Below, piece by piece: positions 34,401-47,009 of a DNA stretch of 64,000 bases. The stretch is taken from contig NC_092026.1 of assembly GCF_042242105.1 (NCBI RefSeq), forward strand, positions 16,852,691 through 16,916,690, given 5' to 3'. The DNA is from Pempheris klunzingeri. Its lineage: Eukaryota > Chordata > Actinopteri > Acropomatiformes > Pempheridae. The position numbers were made by a program, and so were the translations under genes. The notes under the pieces are model-generated. The model was not told the origin of the DNA, did not search any database, and worked only from the letters and a program-made list of their open reading frames with translations. Each line of letters begins with the position of its first letter. Positions within the stretch are counted from its first letter, which is position 1.

Positions 34401-35927
34401 CCTTGTTCTGAATGTGGGTAAGTTTGGCTTGGACATCTTCCTTGTTCAGTTCCTGTTTGGGGTCTCTGAGATACCTGCACATCTCCTCTGTATCTGGGTC
34501 CTGGAGCTGGTAGGGAGGAAAAAATCCCTCATATCAACCGTCGTGATAGGCAGTTTTGTTTGCCTCTTAACTCTGGCTTTCCCTGAAGGTGAATTTACTG
34601 TCCTTCGCATTCAGCATAAGAGGATACATCCATCTGATTGTCAGTGGTTTAATATGTTGTGCTTGAATTGCAATTCCAGACAGCGCTGTTGTTATCACAG
34701 CTCTTGTAACCACTGGAAAGTTCTTTTTGACCTGGGCCGGGTCAGTGTGTATGGTCTACGTTCAGGAGTTGTTTCCCACTTCTGTCAGGTATGTAAAATA
34801 AAGTATACAAATATATGCTTATAGATATTCTACATAGACAGTGAATATATTTGAAAGTGAACACTCTTTCAGGCAAACAGCTGTTGGCTTGAGCTCCATA
34901 GTCTTCAGATTAGGAGGCCTGCTGGCGCCGTCGCTCAACATGTTGTCTGTATACCACCGGTCCATACCCACTGTAGTCTTCAGCAGCCTTGCGGTAGTCA
35001 GCGGAGCGCTTGTCTTCTCGCTTCCTGAGACCAGCAGGAAAGAGCTTCCTGATTCAACTAACAAGACAGAGGGCAACAGGTAAGCAAGGTGCACGACCCA
35101 CTGAGGAACTGTGGTGTTTGTGGTAATATTGTCAGTTCATTTCAGTTCAATGCAGCTATATTTTTCCCTGCAAGAGCATTTAGATGAGCAAATATACACT
35201 ATGTATTCCTGATGTGACAGCACTTTTTGCCTATCCTTCTGGTAGTGTTATGTACGGAAGCCCATTTTTGTCAGTGTGATGGGAAAAAAAACAGATCCAG
35301 TGATTTCCTCCCTCCTCTCCTAATGGAACACAGATCCACAACTCCCCTCCATCCTGGTCCTGAACTGCCAAGTGTACTTAAGTTACTCTATCTCTGTCTC
35401 TATTGACGGCCTCCAGCTGTTTTCCCTCATTTTCTCCTTGCCTGTGGGTTACATGTTAGAGCCGGTCTGGTTACAGTGGGCTTCCATACAATGTGTCCCA
35501 TCCATCCCACTTCCTTTTCCTCATCTGTGTTTAAGGTCTCCCAGGTTTTTTTTTCTCCCATACATCTTTATTTCTCATCATAATGAGAAACTGTCTTAAC
35601 ATAACGACTAAGTATGTCAGTATCTCTCTTCTTGAGAAAAGTTTGTCATTATTTTCACATCACATATGCAGAAATGGGCTTCAGTCCTTGGATTTAGTGG
35701 TAATAAGCATTTTGTATTTTTACTACTTCAATATTATTCATTCGATGAACACACTAGTAGTGATTGAGATAAAATTGAGCTAAAAGTCAAATAGATCAAA
35801 ATTGAAGGTCAACATTATGTAATCTAAATGTTGGACTCCTTTTCATCACAGGAGCGTGACCACTAAGAAAATGGGAAGTGACTCCAACATGGCTGAACGC
35901 AACAGCTGCAAATCCACCAAACTCTAG
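31467..35927 (+). CDS. slc22a13: SLC22A13-like organic anion transporter, tandem copy 1
   Basis: SLC22A13 (OAT10) is a 12-helix major facilitator of the apical membrane that exchanges urate, nicotinate and other organic anions. Exons: 31467-31841, 31919-32022, 32104-32258, 32387-32555, 32745-32865, 34201-34295, 34374-34588, 34680-34788, 34873-35079, 35852-35927 (TAG). They join to 542 codons including the stop, with no break. Seen: an N-terminal helix after MVDFGEIL, and a large Cys- and N-glycosylation-rich first extracellular loop ([18 protein letters not shown]). Also present are the FGRRRTTQ loop typical of MFS transporters, [10 protein letters not shown] after helix 6, and [11 protein letters not shown] near the C-terminus. 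The tail ends KSTKL, a class I PDZ ligand. Intron 5 carries SINE and LINE relics. AATAAA lies at about 36041. Substrate is inferred from family and from the position next to oxsr1, as in human. Confidence 0.9.
33256..33511 (+). mobile_element. tRNA-like SINE relic
   Basis: A tRNA-like head with an A-box-like TGGCTCAGTTG and a degenerate B box (GGTGGTTCCCTTA) is followed by the body typical of a widespread fish SINE: GTGTCCTTGGGTAAGATA, GTGTGTGAATGGGTCAATGT and a CTTTGAAAGGCGCCATA tail. It lies in intron 5 of slc22a13 copy 1 just before a LINE fragment. Confidence 0.6.
33541..34180 (+). mobile_element. degenerate LINE reverse transcriptase fragment (Rex1/L2-like)
   Basis: The translation shows reverse transcriptase blocks: [23 protein letters not shown] and [16 protein letters not shown]. 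The catalytic FADD is replaced by FAAEM. Further LINE sequence follows with stops and a frame change (near 33882-34100). It is truncated at both ends and dead, in the same orientation as the host gene. Confidence 0.8.
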
Positions 35928-37773
35928 TCAGAATACTGTATTTTTACTGATGTTTTATTGTGTGAGAATATTTCCTTCATTGTCACAGAGTCACTCTGTG
36001 ACTCACATCTTTACTGCTGTGTTTAATGTTCTGTCAGAAAAATAAAACATTGACAGAGAACTGAGAGGCCGTTGCTCTATGTTTTCTGTCATCGCAATCA
36101 TCTTCTTATTGATACATTAAGAGTGACACCAAAATCAAATGTAAACCAAATCATCTGTTCTAAATCCAATCAAAAACAACTCCATTCGGCAAGCATGCAG
36201 ACAAACGATGTTCTAGTATCTATTACTGTGAAAGTTATTCATTTCCATCGCACGTTGTTGGGTTTCACAGTCAGCAGACAATTGCCTGATTACATCATAG
36301 CAATACACTGTCTGTTTTTCCCATTGAGGGTGTAAGTGTAAAGCTACAGCTACATAATATCTCATTAGAGATCTTATTCCTTTCATGTGAATATTTTGGA
36401 AGGCCCTAAGGTAACTGTGTTGTATTTCACATGAAAAAAAGAAAGAAAATACACCGAACCCTCTGTGGCTGAATCATGTTGTGTCTTATTTCACAGGATG
36501 GTCATCAACATTTTGACCACTCACATGATTCCTGCCCCCCCCCCGGGTTGGGAGGCACTGTTACAGAGTTGTGACAGAAGCTGCACAAACAATAAGAATA
36601 CAATAGCAGGGTCTGAAGGCCAAGCACACATCAGGCAGAGTAGGCTGTGTACCAGTGTGAATTACACATGGGTATAATGAGGAATTCATTGTTGATCCAG
36701 TGAGCAATCTGAATCTGATTTATCGAACGAACAGAAACTTATTCTGATATTTTAGTTTCTCTTGAGCACTAAGTGATTCCAACTGTCTTCTCCTAACCAT
36801 TACATAAGAATGTGCTGACACACCTTTGAGTGAACGTCCTGTCAGCATTGCTGGACATAAGAAAAATAATGCTCAAGTGACAAATACTTCATGATACTTC
36901 ACGGCATGTTTTGTGTTTTTTCTTACCTGGAGCCGTCAGTTATATCTAATGTAGCACAAGACGTAACTGACGTGGTGAAAATTAGAAACTGAAATGAGTT
37001 TGTTAAATATTTAATTTATTTGATGACCTGAGGTTTTGGCTCAGTTGTCCTCAGTACATGTGCATGGAAAAGGACAAAGGTTAAAACCCCAGCAGCATGT
37101 ATGGTCTTACCTTACACTTATGTCATGTATTACATTTATGTATATGATTGGTTGTCATATATATATATTGCGCTTTGTCATGTGTATTATGATGACTCCA
37201 CAAGCCTTAAGGGGACGGGCTTAAGGGCAATTCAAAACAGGCGGAACTCATAAAAATAGAATATATCATAAAACAAGTAGTAACTAACCAAAGCACACTA
37301 CGACAATTACAACATCCTTTACAGCGCACAGTTAATTCTCTGTAACCATAAGTTAGGATGGCCTCATATTATGCAACAGCTTTATGCAAGAGCTCTGGCA
37401 GAATGGTTGGATGATTCAGCATACTGTAAAAGTTACAGTGTGCTGTCTGCAAACAATCACCAGAAAAAACAGCACAGTGGAAATGTTTTTCCTTTTATTA
37501 GTATCTTTGCTGAAAATAGCAGATTATAATCAGTTAGCATTCAATACTGAGAGGTCGCCAAAATGTAATACGACCTAAAAGAAAAAAAGATTGAATGCTG
37601 ATGTAGATTTAACTGTGAGCTTCAGGCCAAAGCAACAAGGTGTTATGAGAATGTTTCACAGAGAAATGTGCAGGAGTGACGTATCTGGTTAAACAATCAA
37701 AAGACTAGTTTTGTCTACAAAATGAATGTCCATGTAAATGCTGTCTCATCTTTCCTGAAATAAACAATCCAGG
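35928..37773. other. spacer between slc22a13 copies 1 and 2
   Basis: It contains the copy 1 3' UTR (AATAAA near 36041-36046). No coding exon is seen. A C run lies at about 36535-36544 and a short TA run at about 37158-37170. Confidence 0.5.
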
Positions 37774-37787
37774 GTTTAAACATTAAT
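37774..37787 (+). promoter_or_regulatory. HNF1-like site upstream of slc22a13 copy 2
   Basis: GTTTAAACATTAAT lies 62-75 nt before the start codon. It differs from the copy 3 site by one extra T. The surrounding CTGAAATAAA and CATTAATGG are also shared with copy 3, so the proximal promoter is conserved. Confidence 0.45.
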
Positions 37788-37848
37788 GGGCGTGGTTTAA
37801 AGGTCATCTTCCAGTCATGTCTTCAAAGTGAAAGTCAGCTCCTTCGAC

Positions 37849-40800
37849 ATGGCTGATTTTGGAGAGATCCTCCGGAATATCGGAGAGTTTGGATTATTCC
37901 AGAAACTCATCCTTTTTGCTCTTTGCTTCCCAAGTATTTTTCTGCCTTTTCATTTTGCCAGTGTATTTTTTATCCAGTCAGATCCAGAGCGACACTGTAA
38001 CACAGACTGGATCCTTCAGGCTGACTCTAACCTGACCACAGATGAGCAGCTGAACCTGACTCTGCCCCGGGAGGAGGATGGGACCTTCAGCAGGTGTCGC
38101 ATGTTTGTCCCTGTGGACTGGGACATTGGTGCCATCAGGGAGTACGGACTCAATGAAACCACAGGGTGCCAGAATGGATGGGTGTACAGCAACACGCTGT
38201 ATGAGGCCACCATAGTCACTGATGTAAGTAATAGATCTGTTTCATGGTCATTTATAATACCGATATTAAATTATCTTTGCAAAACTCTTTTTATTAACCA
38301 TTTGATCTGTTTTTTTCTACAGTTTGATCTAGTTTGTGATCAGGCTAATTTAGTAGAGGTGGCACAAGCATTGTTGATGGCTGGCATTCTTCTTGGTTGT
38401 CTCATTTTTGGCCCTTTTGCTGAATCGTAAGTGTGCTTAAAATTGTACAGAAAATGTATTCTTGTATTGTCTTGTTGATACATGCATTAAAACAGATGGT
38501 TACATCACATACACTGACCAGAGGGGTTTTATCTGTTCCAGGTTTGGTCGTAAACGAGCAGCACAGATTCCAGTCATTGTGATGCTCGTATTTACCATAA
38601 CAACTGGATTATGTCCCAATTTCTATTTATATTTGGCATCCCAGTTCATGGTGGGAATTGGCTATGGAGGTTATCGACTGAACGGCGTCATATTGGGTGC
38701 AGTATGCTCTGTCTTAAATCTGTTGAAACAGGTTTCGTTTGGTCAGTTTTTGTTGAGCACTGTGTTTAACTCGAAATTCACAAAGCAAACTCACAAGTTA
38801 TCCCAATATGACCACCGTGAAAGATAATCAAGTAATGAACTTTTATAGACATAAAAATGAGGGATTGTTTATGGAGCCCCAACACTGACAAAATGTTTGA
38901 AAAGCTTTTCAGACAATTCAAATCATCAATAAATAACATTGTTAATAAATAATTAAAATTGCTTCGAAAAAAAATATATTCTATATTTCCTTTAACTTCC
39001 AATCAATTGATTAAAAACAAAAGCAAAAAGTTCAGATTACAACAAACTATTAACAAATAAATTATTATGTATTATTTAAGGTTAAGATAATATTTTATTG
39101 ATTCCTTGGTGAAATTCACAAGATATTCAGCAGTATATTTGTATAGAATAAAAAGTCCCACCTTCATCAACTCCAACATTAAAGTGATGTACACTTTCAT
39201 GCATCATTAATTGTAATTCAATAATATACATTATTCACATGAACTCAACTGTCTTTCTTGTGTCTAGCCACTGAGTGGATCGGGATGTCCAGAAGATCAT
39301 GGGGAGCATGTCTGACTCAGCTGTTTGGAGCTTTTGGACAGTGCATCCTCGCCGGTCTGATCTACGCTGTCCGAGACTGGAGACTGGCTCAGCTAATTAC
39401 AGCAGCTCCATTTGTAGTGGTTGCTATCTACATATGGTGCAGATTAACTCTTTTAATTCTATTATATTTTGATGGTAAATGACAGGTTATTGATAAGTGC
39501 CACTGTCCTTGTTTCTACCAGGTTTATTCCAGAGTCAGCCAGATGGTTGTTGGACATAGGAAGGACAGAAGAGGCTAAACAGCTGATTATCAAAGTTGCA
39601 GCCATCAACAAACGCACAGTTCCAGACTCTCTGCTGGAAAAGGTACTGAAACATCACATCACAAAATACTTTGACTTGAATAGAATATTACAATAGCAGT
39701 AAACACATGGTGTATTTTTATGGTTAAAAACGTATTACATAAGAAAATGCTAGAACCTCAGCTTCTGAAATTACATGGCATGATATATGGTATGTGTGGT
39801 AGTGGCTTGGAAGCACAGCAGTCAATTGGACTGTGCTGACTTTCTGTTAGTTATTTGAATGGCTAGAATGGCTTACATGAAGAGTTAACAGAGTTCATCA
39901 CTTCTCTGACATTGTGTGAACAAAAACTGAATACTTTATGCAAGGCTGTTGGATTACTAGATTTGCTAACATAAGAAAATGTTAGCTTAATATTGTGTCC
40001 ACCCCCTGTGCATTACAGATTGTTCAGAAAGAAACACAGAAAAGGGGAGGCATAATAATTCTTATCCAATCTCCTGTGCTTAGGAAGTATTTCTTTACCA
40101 TAATATTGGCATGGTAAGTTACTGAGCCTGTAAATGATGGATTGAGATGTATTAATAATACATTTTAGAATTCATATCGAAAAGGTATGTCATTTTCTTT
40201 GTAAGACTAATACTTGGTTTCTTTTTGAAATCCTCAGGTTCTCATTGAATCTTACGTACTATTGCGTTTCATTCAATGTGGGAAATTTTGGCTTGGACGT
40301 CTTCCTGACACAGTTAATGTTTGGTCTGACTGAAATACCAGCTCATATACTTTGCATCTGGTTGTTAGAAGCACTGGGGAGAAAAGTGTCACTGATGTCA
40401 ACGCTACTGATCGGGGGACTCTTTTGTATGTTGATTTTAGCCTTCCCTCAAGGTAAAGAACAACAGACGCTTTGAAGATGATGCAAAACTATTTTATGTA
40501 TGTGTTAACTGTGGCTAATAGTAACAATAATAATAATAATTAGCATCAAGGTGAAGAGATAGAGAGTGCCAGCAGCTAGCTGGTTAATTCAGTCACCTAC
40601 ATATTTCCCTCAGAGAAAGACAAACTGTAAAAAAAAAAAACTGTAAAGACACAAATGACATTGTCTATGCATACTCCGCAAGAACAGAGAAATTTGTTAG
40701 TTTTCTTGAGGTGGCAAGAACAAGAACAAAGTTCGTTCTGGCCAGGACATTTCATACTTCACAAGAAACTCTGCATTAACCACGCCCACTTCAAATTTCT

Positions 40801-42958
40801 GACCAATCACACAATAGTTCTCAGACACCTCATCAGAAAAAAGTCCTGCCCAGATGATGTGTTGAGAACAAGCTGCAAGAACTCCCAAACCAGGTTAATC
40901 CTGGTGCAACCAGCTACACAGCATCTCTATGGCAAATTGATATAAATTGGCTTGTTTAAGTGTCCACACCTTTGCTGTCTAGACTCTGTGTCCTACAGTG
41001 GTCCTTCATTTACTTTACACTGTGTCACTCTGTTTAAGGTAACGCTGTTGCTGTCACCACGTTAGTAACGGCAGGACGTTTCTTCATAAATTGGGCAGGA
41101 ACTATATGCTACATTTATGTCCAGGAGCTTTTCCCAACATCTTTGCGGTAAGCTGAGTCTCTATCACTGTAATGAATGATACAATTCACCATTGCGGCCT
41201 TTTTCAGAGTAAGGGACACTTAGTAGTTCACCGTTGGCTTGCCTGATAATTGTTTAGTTATCTTTATGGATAAATATTAGAATTTGTTACAAATTTTTAC
41301 CTGTTTTAGCTGAAGGAGGTGGAAAATATGATCATATGAGGATCAGGCAGTTGATTATGACTGAATGGTGTTTCTATCCAAAGGACATTAGAATATAATT
41401 GACTGATTAAAGCCAATACAATCACTATTGTGTTATTGTGCTATTTGTACTGTTATTAAACAAATTTAAACTCTTGAGAAGGCTTTATAAGATTAGTTCA
41501 CTGTAGACAGAAGCACGTGAGTTAAAGAAATGACCAATAGGAAATACTTAAAGGCAACAGGCTGTGCAGGTCTGAGCTCTCTGTCTGTCTGTTTCAGACA
41601 AACAGCCTCCGGTTTGGGCTCCATTGCAAGCAGAGCTGGTGGCTTGCTGTCTCCATTGCTCAACATGTTGGCCGTGTACCACTGGTCCATACCCACCATA
41701 GTTTTCAGCAGCCTTTCACTGGTCAGTGGCGGCCTCAGCTTCCTGCTTCCTGAGACCACGAAAAAAGAGCTTCCTGATTCAACCGACGAGGCCGAGGGCA
41801 ACAGGTAAGCCACCAAGGCCATGACCCTGCACAGTTAATACATCTGTCCTTGTAAGTGAAGTATGTAGCGTAAGACCTAGATTTAGATAAGTCTGTCAGT
41901 AAATGTGCTATTGTGCATGCTTCAGTAGTTATGCAGAAAAAAGCCTGCTGACTCAATTATGTGAAAGTCCTCCTTCTGAAGGCAAATTTTATTAGAACTA
42001 ATCCAGTAAGTATTAGAAAGACACAGGATGCATTGCCTGTCTTGGAATGATGAAAATGACAAGAATGTGCAAACATGTTAGAATTGAAATTAGAATTTTA
42101 CTTTATTTTCAATTATAGTTCAGTATGAATAACTATGTATTAGTGTTTCCAAGTGCTAACTGAACCAGGGCAGTCCACACTACATACTGTAAATTCTGTC
42201 TTTACTTTTGTAATGTTGACCAACATTTGCTACTTTTAATCAATCTGCTAATCAAAGTACTGCACATTATCAAATATGAGCAAATGAACCCATACCCTCC
42301 TTGTTTGGGATCAAGAAGAAACAACACATTTTTGTTTCTGTAGTTTTGTTGACGAAAGCATTCCAACAAAATGCATTAGATAAATCTAATATGCAAGAGG
42401 CCGATCAGACAGAGACAGTCTTCAGGGGCTTCTGCACAACCAGGCCATCAAATGTTAAAAAGGATCCAAGCAGAGATGCCGAGCACTTGACATTGCTGTG
42501 TTACTGGATGAGGAGGGAAAAAACCCATGAAAAACAGAGATTTTGGGTTCACAACTTTCTAAGATAAAGGGAAAAGTAAGGTAAAGTAAGAATGGTGAAC
42601 ACCACCATCTCTCCTGTGAGTTGAGTCTAGATGACAACCACCTCCAGTCTAATGATCTGATGACTTTAAATTAGATAGTTCATCATAGTAACATACAGCT
42701 AAGGTCAAACTTTCGTTCTTCTCCCACCGTTTCTGCCACATCATTCGGCATCCAAACAAGAAGGAAGAGGTGCTTGCAACCAATTCCAGCAACACGTCTC
42801 TGTGTGATCGGCCCCTAACAAAACTCCAACACTGGGGCACTTTGTTATTAAACTAACGCACACTTCTGTGTGTTCCTTTCCTCCACAGGAATAACATCAA
42901 CCTGAAGAACCAAAGTGATTCAGACAAACCTGGACAAAGCAAATCAACCAAACTATAG
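37849..42958 (+). CDS. slc22a13: SLC22A13-like organic anion transporter, tandem copy 2
   Basis: This is the same family and exon phases as copy 1. Exons: 37849-38223, 38323-38426, 38542-38696, 39268-39436, 39522-39642, 40019-40113, 40238-40452, 41039-41147, 41598-41804, 42889-42958 (TAG). They give 540 codons including the stop, uninterrupted. Motifs: MADFGEIL start, [11 protein letters not shown] loop, [19 protein letters not shown], and [11 protein letters not shown]. The tail ends KSTKL (PDZ ligand). The ATG at 37849 is chosen because upstream in-frame codons contain no ATG and all copies begin with M-V/A-DFGEIL. Exon 1 from 37972 on is almost identical to copies 1 and 3. Exons 4-5 are unusually close to copy 3. 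A Harbinger-type MITE sits in the last intron. Confidence 0.9.
42397..42815 (+). mobile_element. Harbinger/PIF-type MITE with transposase-region remnant
   Basis: The ends are inverted repeats: left GGCCGATCAGACAGAGAC (42399-42416) pairs with right GTCTCTGTGTGATCGGCC with one mismatch. Flanks are CAA and TAA, compatible with a decayed 3-bp duplication. Inside, about 42500-42564 reads [20 protein letters not shown], like the N-terminal RRYWVHP region of Harbinger nucleases; the rest of the transposase is missing. It lies in the last intron of slc22a13 copy 2. Confidence 0.7.
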
Positions 42959-45900
42959 TCTGAAAACTGCTATTATTTACTTTCCTGCTGTTCTAGTTGC
43001 TGTTGAGAATCAGGTTGTTGATCAGCTGCTTTGTCTGTCCAGTGTGGTCCACAGACAAGTATCTGCTGGCCACATTAGCTGTAGATACTCATGATTTTCA
43101 GAGAATATATCTGAATGCTCTGATACTCCTGTGAGCCACCAAACATCCTTCTAATTGGAAAATTGCCATGAAACTCACTGTGCACTTTAACGCTTTCTAT
43201 TTTGGACTCTCATTAGTTTTCTTATTGTGCCAAAATATCTGTTTTACACTCAAGATATCTCATAATGTAATGAGCGGATAGTTCTGGAAGTTACTAACAA
43301 CATTAATGCTCACCAGGTAACAAACCCTTTTAAACTTAATGACACCATATCTTTTCTTCTTGCGCTATCAATGTCAATTTTTACCTCAAACTAACACAGC
43401 AGCACTTTAACTAATTCCTCTGTTTTAGTTCCACATGATAACTGTTTACTGAATTGCACTTTATACTGAAATATGATTGGTAGGTTCTCAGTAAAAACTG
43501 TTCATAGTGGCATCTGGATTTTTCTGAGTAACAATGAGATTAAAGTAGAAACTGTGGTGCTGAAGCAAAAGGACCTCTTCCACCGCTAAAAGAGGTTCAC
43601 CTCTTTTAGAACACAAAAGATGAAAAATAAACCAAAAAGCATTAAGCAACCCCAGGTCCTGCCTGTTTCAGTAAAAAAAACATCTACAGGAACATTTCCA
43701 GTAATGCTTCATGTTTTATTAATAAATATGGGGTGAAAATACTGTAAAACTGAGCTGTTTTTAATCTGTGAGTGGCAAAAACAGGGTTAACAAAGAGTTG
43801 TTGAGCAGGTGAAGCCAAAATGCGCACCGGTTAATGGTCATATCTGGGGGAAGTAAAAAACAAGTCCCCTAAAAATGCAGCGTTGTTATACTGGCCTCTT
43901 TATAGAACACAGTGGCCCTACACCGGGCTGACTGGAAGAGTGCAACAACACAGCAAACCTGGAAACAGATTTTTTGGGGGTAAACAATCCTAGAAAGCTT
44001 GATAATTAAAGACGAAAGCAGCTTCCTAACATCAAGAAGAGGAAGAACACTGAATGACTCTTGTTATTCAGTTCATGTTAGAGGTGAAGTTCAACTCACC
44101 ACTGCCCAGACAGTTAACAATTTGATCTTGCACAGATCGTGCAGACCGATTGTTCGTACTGAACAAGCCTGTGCTGCTACACAAACGGCAGGCAGGGGGA
44201 CGACCGCTCAGAGCAGCTTCACCAGAAGTCAGCCTCGACTGATTACCTGTGTGTAGAAGGGTAATGTTGACCATTGCTTGGACATAAGAGGGATCATTTT
44301 TGTTTAACCCTTTTTTCATAGTAAGTGCATATTCTTCAGAGAATAATAAGTCTTAGTGTTCTTAGGTTTAACTCTATTTTTATTGTTGTTTAAAATTTAA
44401 AATTGCTCACAATCTCCTACAAGAGAATTGTGCAAATTCATTAATGGAGCTATGCATTTCACATCATGATCAGATTTGATCATATCTGTGGTCATATATA
44501 CCATATTAATAAATTAACCCATCAGTAAGGTGTTGCGACAGAGCTCCAGGTAAACTGTGAGCCAGCCCACTTTGGCTGCCCTGGGCGGCGGGCAGGACTG
44601 CAGAGGTGCTGGCTGGTGGTCCACAGCATCCCTGGACGTTGCTGGCTGGCGATCATCATCCGATGATCAGACTCAACAGTCTGAGGGTGAATAAAATATT
44701 TTTAAAGGATACAGAGTACAGTGACTAAGTTTATGAGATGCATCTCAAGTCAATAAAACATTTATGAAGCCTATTGAGTTCCTTTATTAACACTGTTAGC
44801 AGTAGCATGGTGTTCTCAGTCAGTTCACATCAGCTTCATTCTCTGTCCAGACTACCAGGATGTACCAGCAGGAAAGAAATCTGCAACAGGCGATACTAGC
44901 ATGCCTAACATAAACTAGGCCAGTTTCCTTTCATACCTGTTTTTCATTATACTTACAATGAGACTCTAAGGATGGCAATGTTGATCTGTCTGTCAGTTGG
45001 ACAGTCCAACTGGAGGGATTGCCATGAAGTTTTGTTCAGATATTCATGTTCATGAGAGGATGAAGCCTAATAACTGTTGGCAATTTTGAAGGTATTTGCC
45101 AGTTTAACTGCGAAAAAGACTACTGTGTAGCTACAGGAGTCCAAATCCTATGGCCAGTCAATTATATTATGTTGTTGCTGAACAACAAGCAGCAAATTTA
45201 AGAAATAGAGGTGGATGACTGATTCCACCCAATGACTCGACATGCATATTGCTGTAACAGTGTGTAATGAACAATTAAATGTAATTAAATTCATGACAAT
45301 TCGATTCCCTATAGTTTCATTATCATGGCATTATTGCAGTGTTTAGACACAAACAGAACTTAGATTATTCTGTCTATAATCATCAAGTCAAGTCATTTTA
45401 TTTGGCACCTATGTTTTAACCAACCTGGAGAAAAGCCATCCTACTGCATCCAGCCAGCATTACAGCTGTTGAATAACCAGTCTTGTGATGAAATGTTTGC
45501 CATGAATGTACACGTTTTTACAGCTGCACCATATTTAGTGACTCATTAGATTCTGTGATCCACTCCTCATGCCTCAAAAATGGTACCTTAGGGTCGTTAT
45601 TTATTATTCACAGTAAGAGTCCATATAAATGCCCCCCCTTGTGACCTGTTGTTCACATTTTAAGAAATGGCAGAGGCCATGGAAGTTAATTATTTGGCTG
45701 ATAAGGTTAATATATCATAATTTTACTTGTAGGCCTGTAGAGTTTTTTTATTTTCTGTCTGAGGAAAATGTTGATATTGCCACAAACCTCATATTTCCAA
45801 CATTAAATGAATAGATAGCGAAATTATTTGCCTCGATGGCTTCTAAATGCCAAGTTTTTTGGCGTCCGTGTTGACTAACAGTGATGCCTAGCAACAGTGT

Positions 45901-46934
45901 TCTCGTGACCTAACCGCTTGAATGGCAAGACTATCATGTACATGACTTCCCCATGTGGTAACCACGAGCTCTCAAGCTCCATTTGAAAGCAGCACAGCAC
46001 TGCAGGTCACAGAATCTGATGGGTCACCGAATGTGGTCCAACACTGTGTCTTACAATTCACCAGTCATACTCATACTCTTTTACTTTCCTTCACTCTTTG
46101 GGGAGTTAACTGAGATTTCTTTTATTATTTGAAATGTAAAATACAATGCAGTAGCTTTTAGACATGGATCTACTAGTTTTCCCAATTAATTCATAGCCAT
46201 TGTTTTCACCAAAAAGTGGTCACGGTCGCCCTGGCAGCAGTGAAGTGCCTCACGTCCGCTTGAGTGACCAGACACGTTCCCATTTGCTAATTAGCGAATG
46301 TTAGCATGCTGACATGCTAATATAAGATGGTGAACATTGTAAACATTATACCTGCTACGCACCATGTTAGCATTTTCATGTCAGAGTGACACGAACGTTT
46401 AGCTCAGTAACGCCTCACAGAGCCACTTGAATGGCTGTAGGCTCTTATTCTTGCCATTCATTACATTTCTAACCATATAGCATAATTGTCTCTAATTTAA
46501 CTTTAGTATACATGTTTTATACGATGGACTTTATCTTTTTCTTTACAAGTCGGCAATATACGCAATAACCACAGAGAACTATAATGTTGTTGACAGGTCA
46601 GTGTCAGACTGTAGGTTTAGTACTTCATCTACTCAAAACACCAATAAAATTATATTGATACTGTTGTTAGAAAGCAAGGCGTTGCGGTCCTATCAAACAA
46701 CCAGTCAGCAACTTCTTATACAGATGTATAATGTGTAACTCAAGCGGTGATGCCTTTTATATATATATTCATAGAGTCAAAGATGCAGTGCAGGTGAGAC
46801 TAAAAAGACACATGATGCTCAACATGTACTTCAAAATACGTCGCTTCAAAGAACAATAAAGTTTTAGTGCCTTAGGTCAACGCCAGTTGAATGAAATAAT
46901 CAGTCACCAGTTTGCTGAAATAAAGTGCAGTTAG
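42959..46934. other. spacer between slc22a13 copies 2 and 3
   Basis: It contains the copy 2 3' UTR (candidate AATAAA near 43626 and 43718) and otherwise no recognisable exon. Fragments of a common fish repeat lie at about 44960-45100 and 46283-46450. A degraded transporter copy was looked for by eye and not seen. Confidence 0.45.
46283..46450. repeat. teleost interspersed repeat fragment
   Basis: It includes GCGAATGTTAGCATGCTGAC, AAGATGGTGAACATTGTAAA and GCCTCACAGAGCCACTTGAA, the characteristic end of a high-copy fish repeat. A related piece lies at about 44960-45100 (GGATTGCCATGAAGTTTTG) and another at 29863-30075. The class is not assigned. Confidence 0.6.
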
Positions 46935-46947
46935 GTTAAACATTAAT
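46935..46947 (+). promoter_or_regulatory. HNF1 site upstream of slc22a13 copy 3
   Basis: GTTAAACATTAAT matches the HNF1 consensus GTTAATNATTAAC at 10 of its 12 fixed positions and lies 63-75 nt before the start codon. HNF1 factors are known drivers of kidney and liver SLC22 genes. Confidence 0.5.
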
Positions 46948-47009
46948 GGATACTAAACATGGGATATAGTCTTATCAGACCAACACAAAGTAATGTGACC
47001 AACTTTAAC

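Noticed and set aside
42959-46934. Possible fourth, degraded slc22a13 copy in the 4-kb gap
   Set aside because: None of the conserved exon strings (for example the CCAGAGCGACACTG block or PESARWLL) could be found there by eye.
46959-47009. N-terminal extension of slc22a13 copy 3 from an upstream in-frame ATG
   Set aside because: Copies 1 and 2 both start at M-V/A-DFGEIL, and the extension has no counterpart in them.
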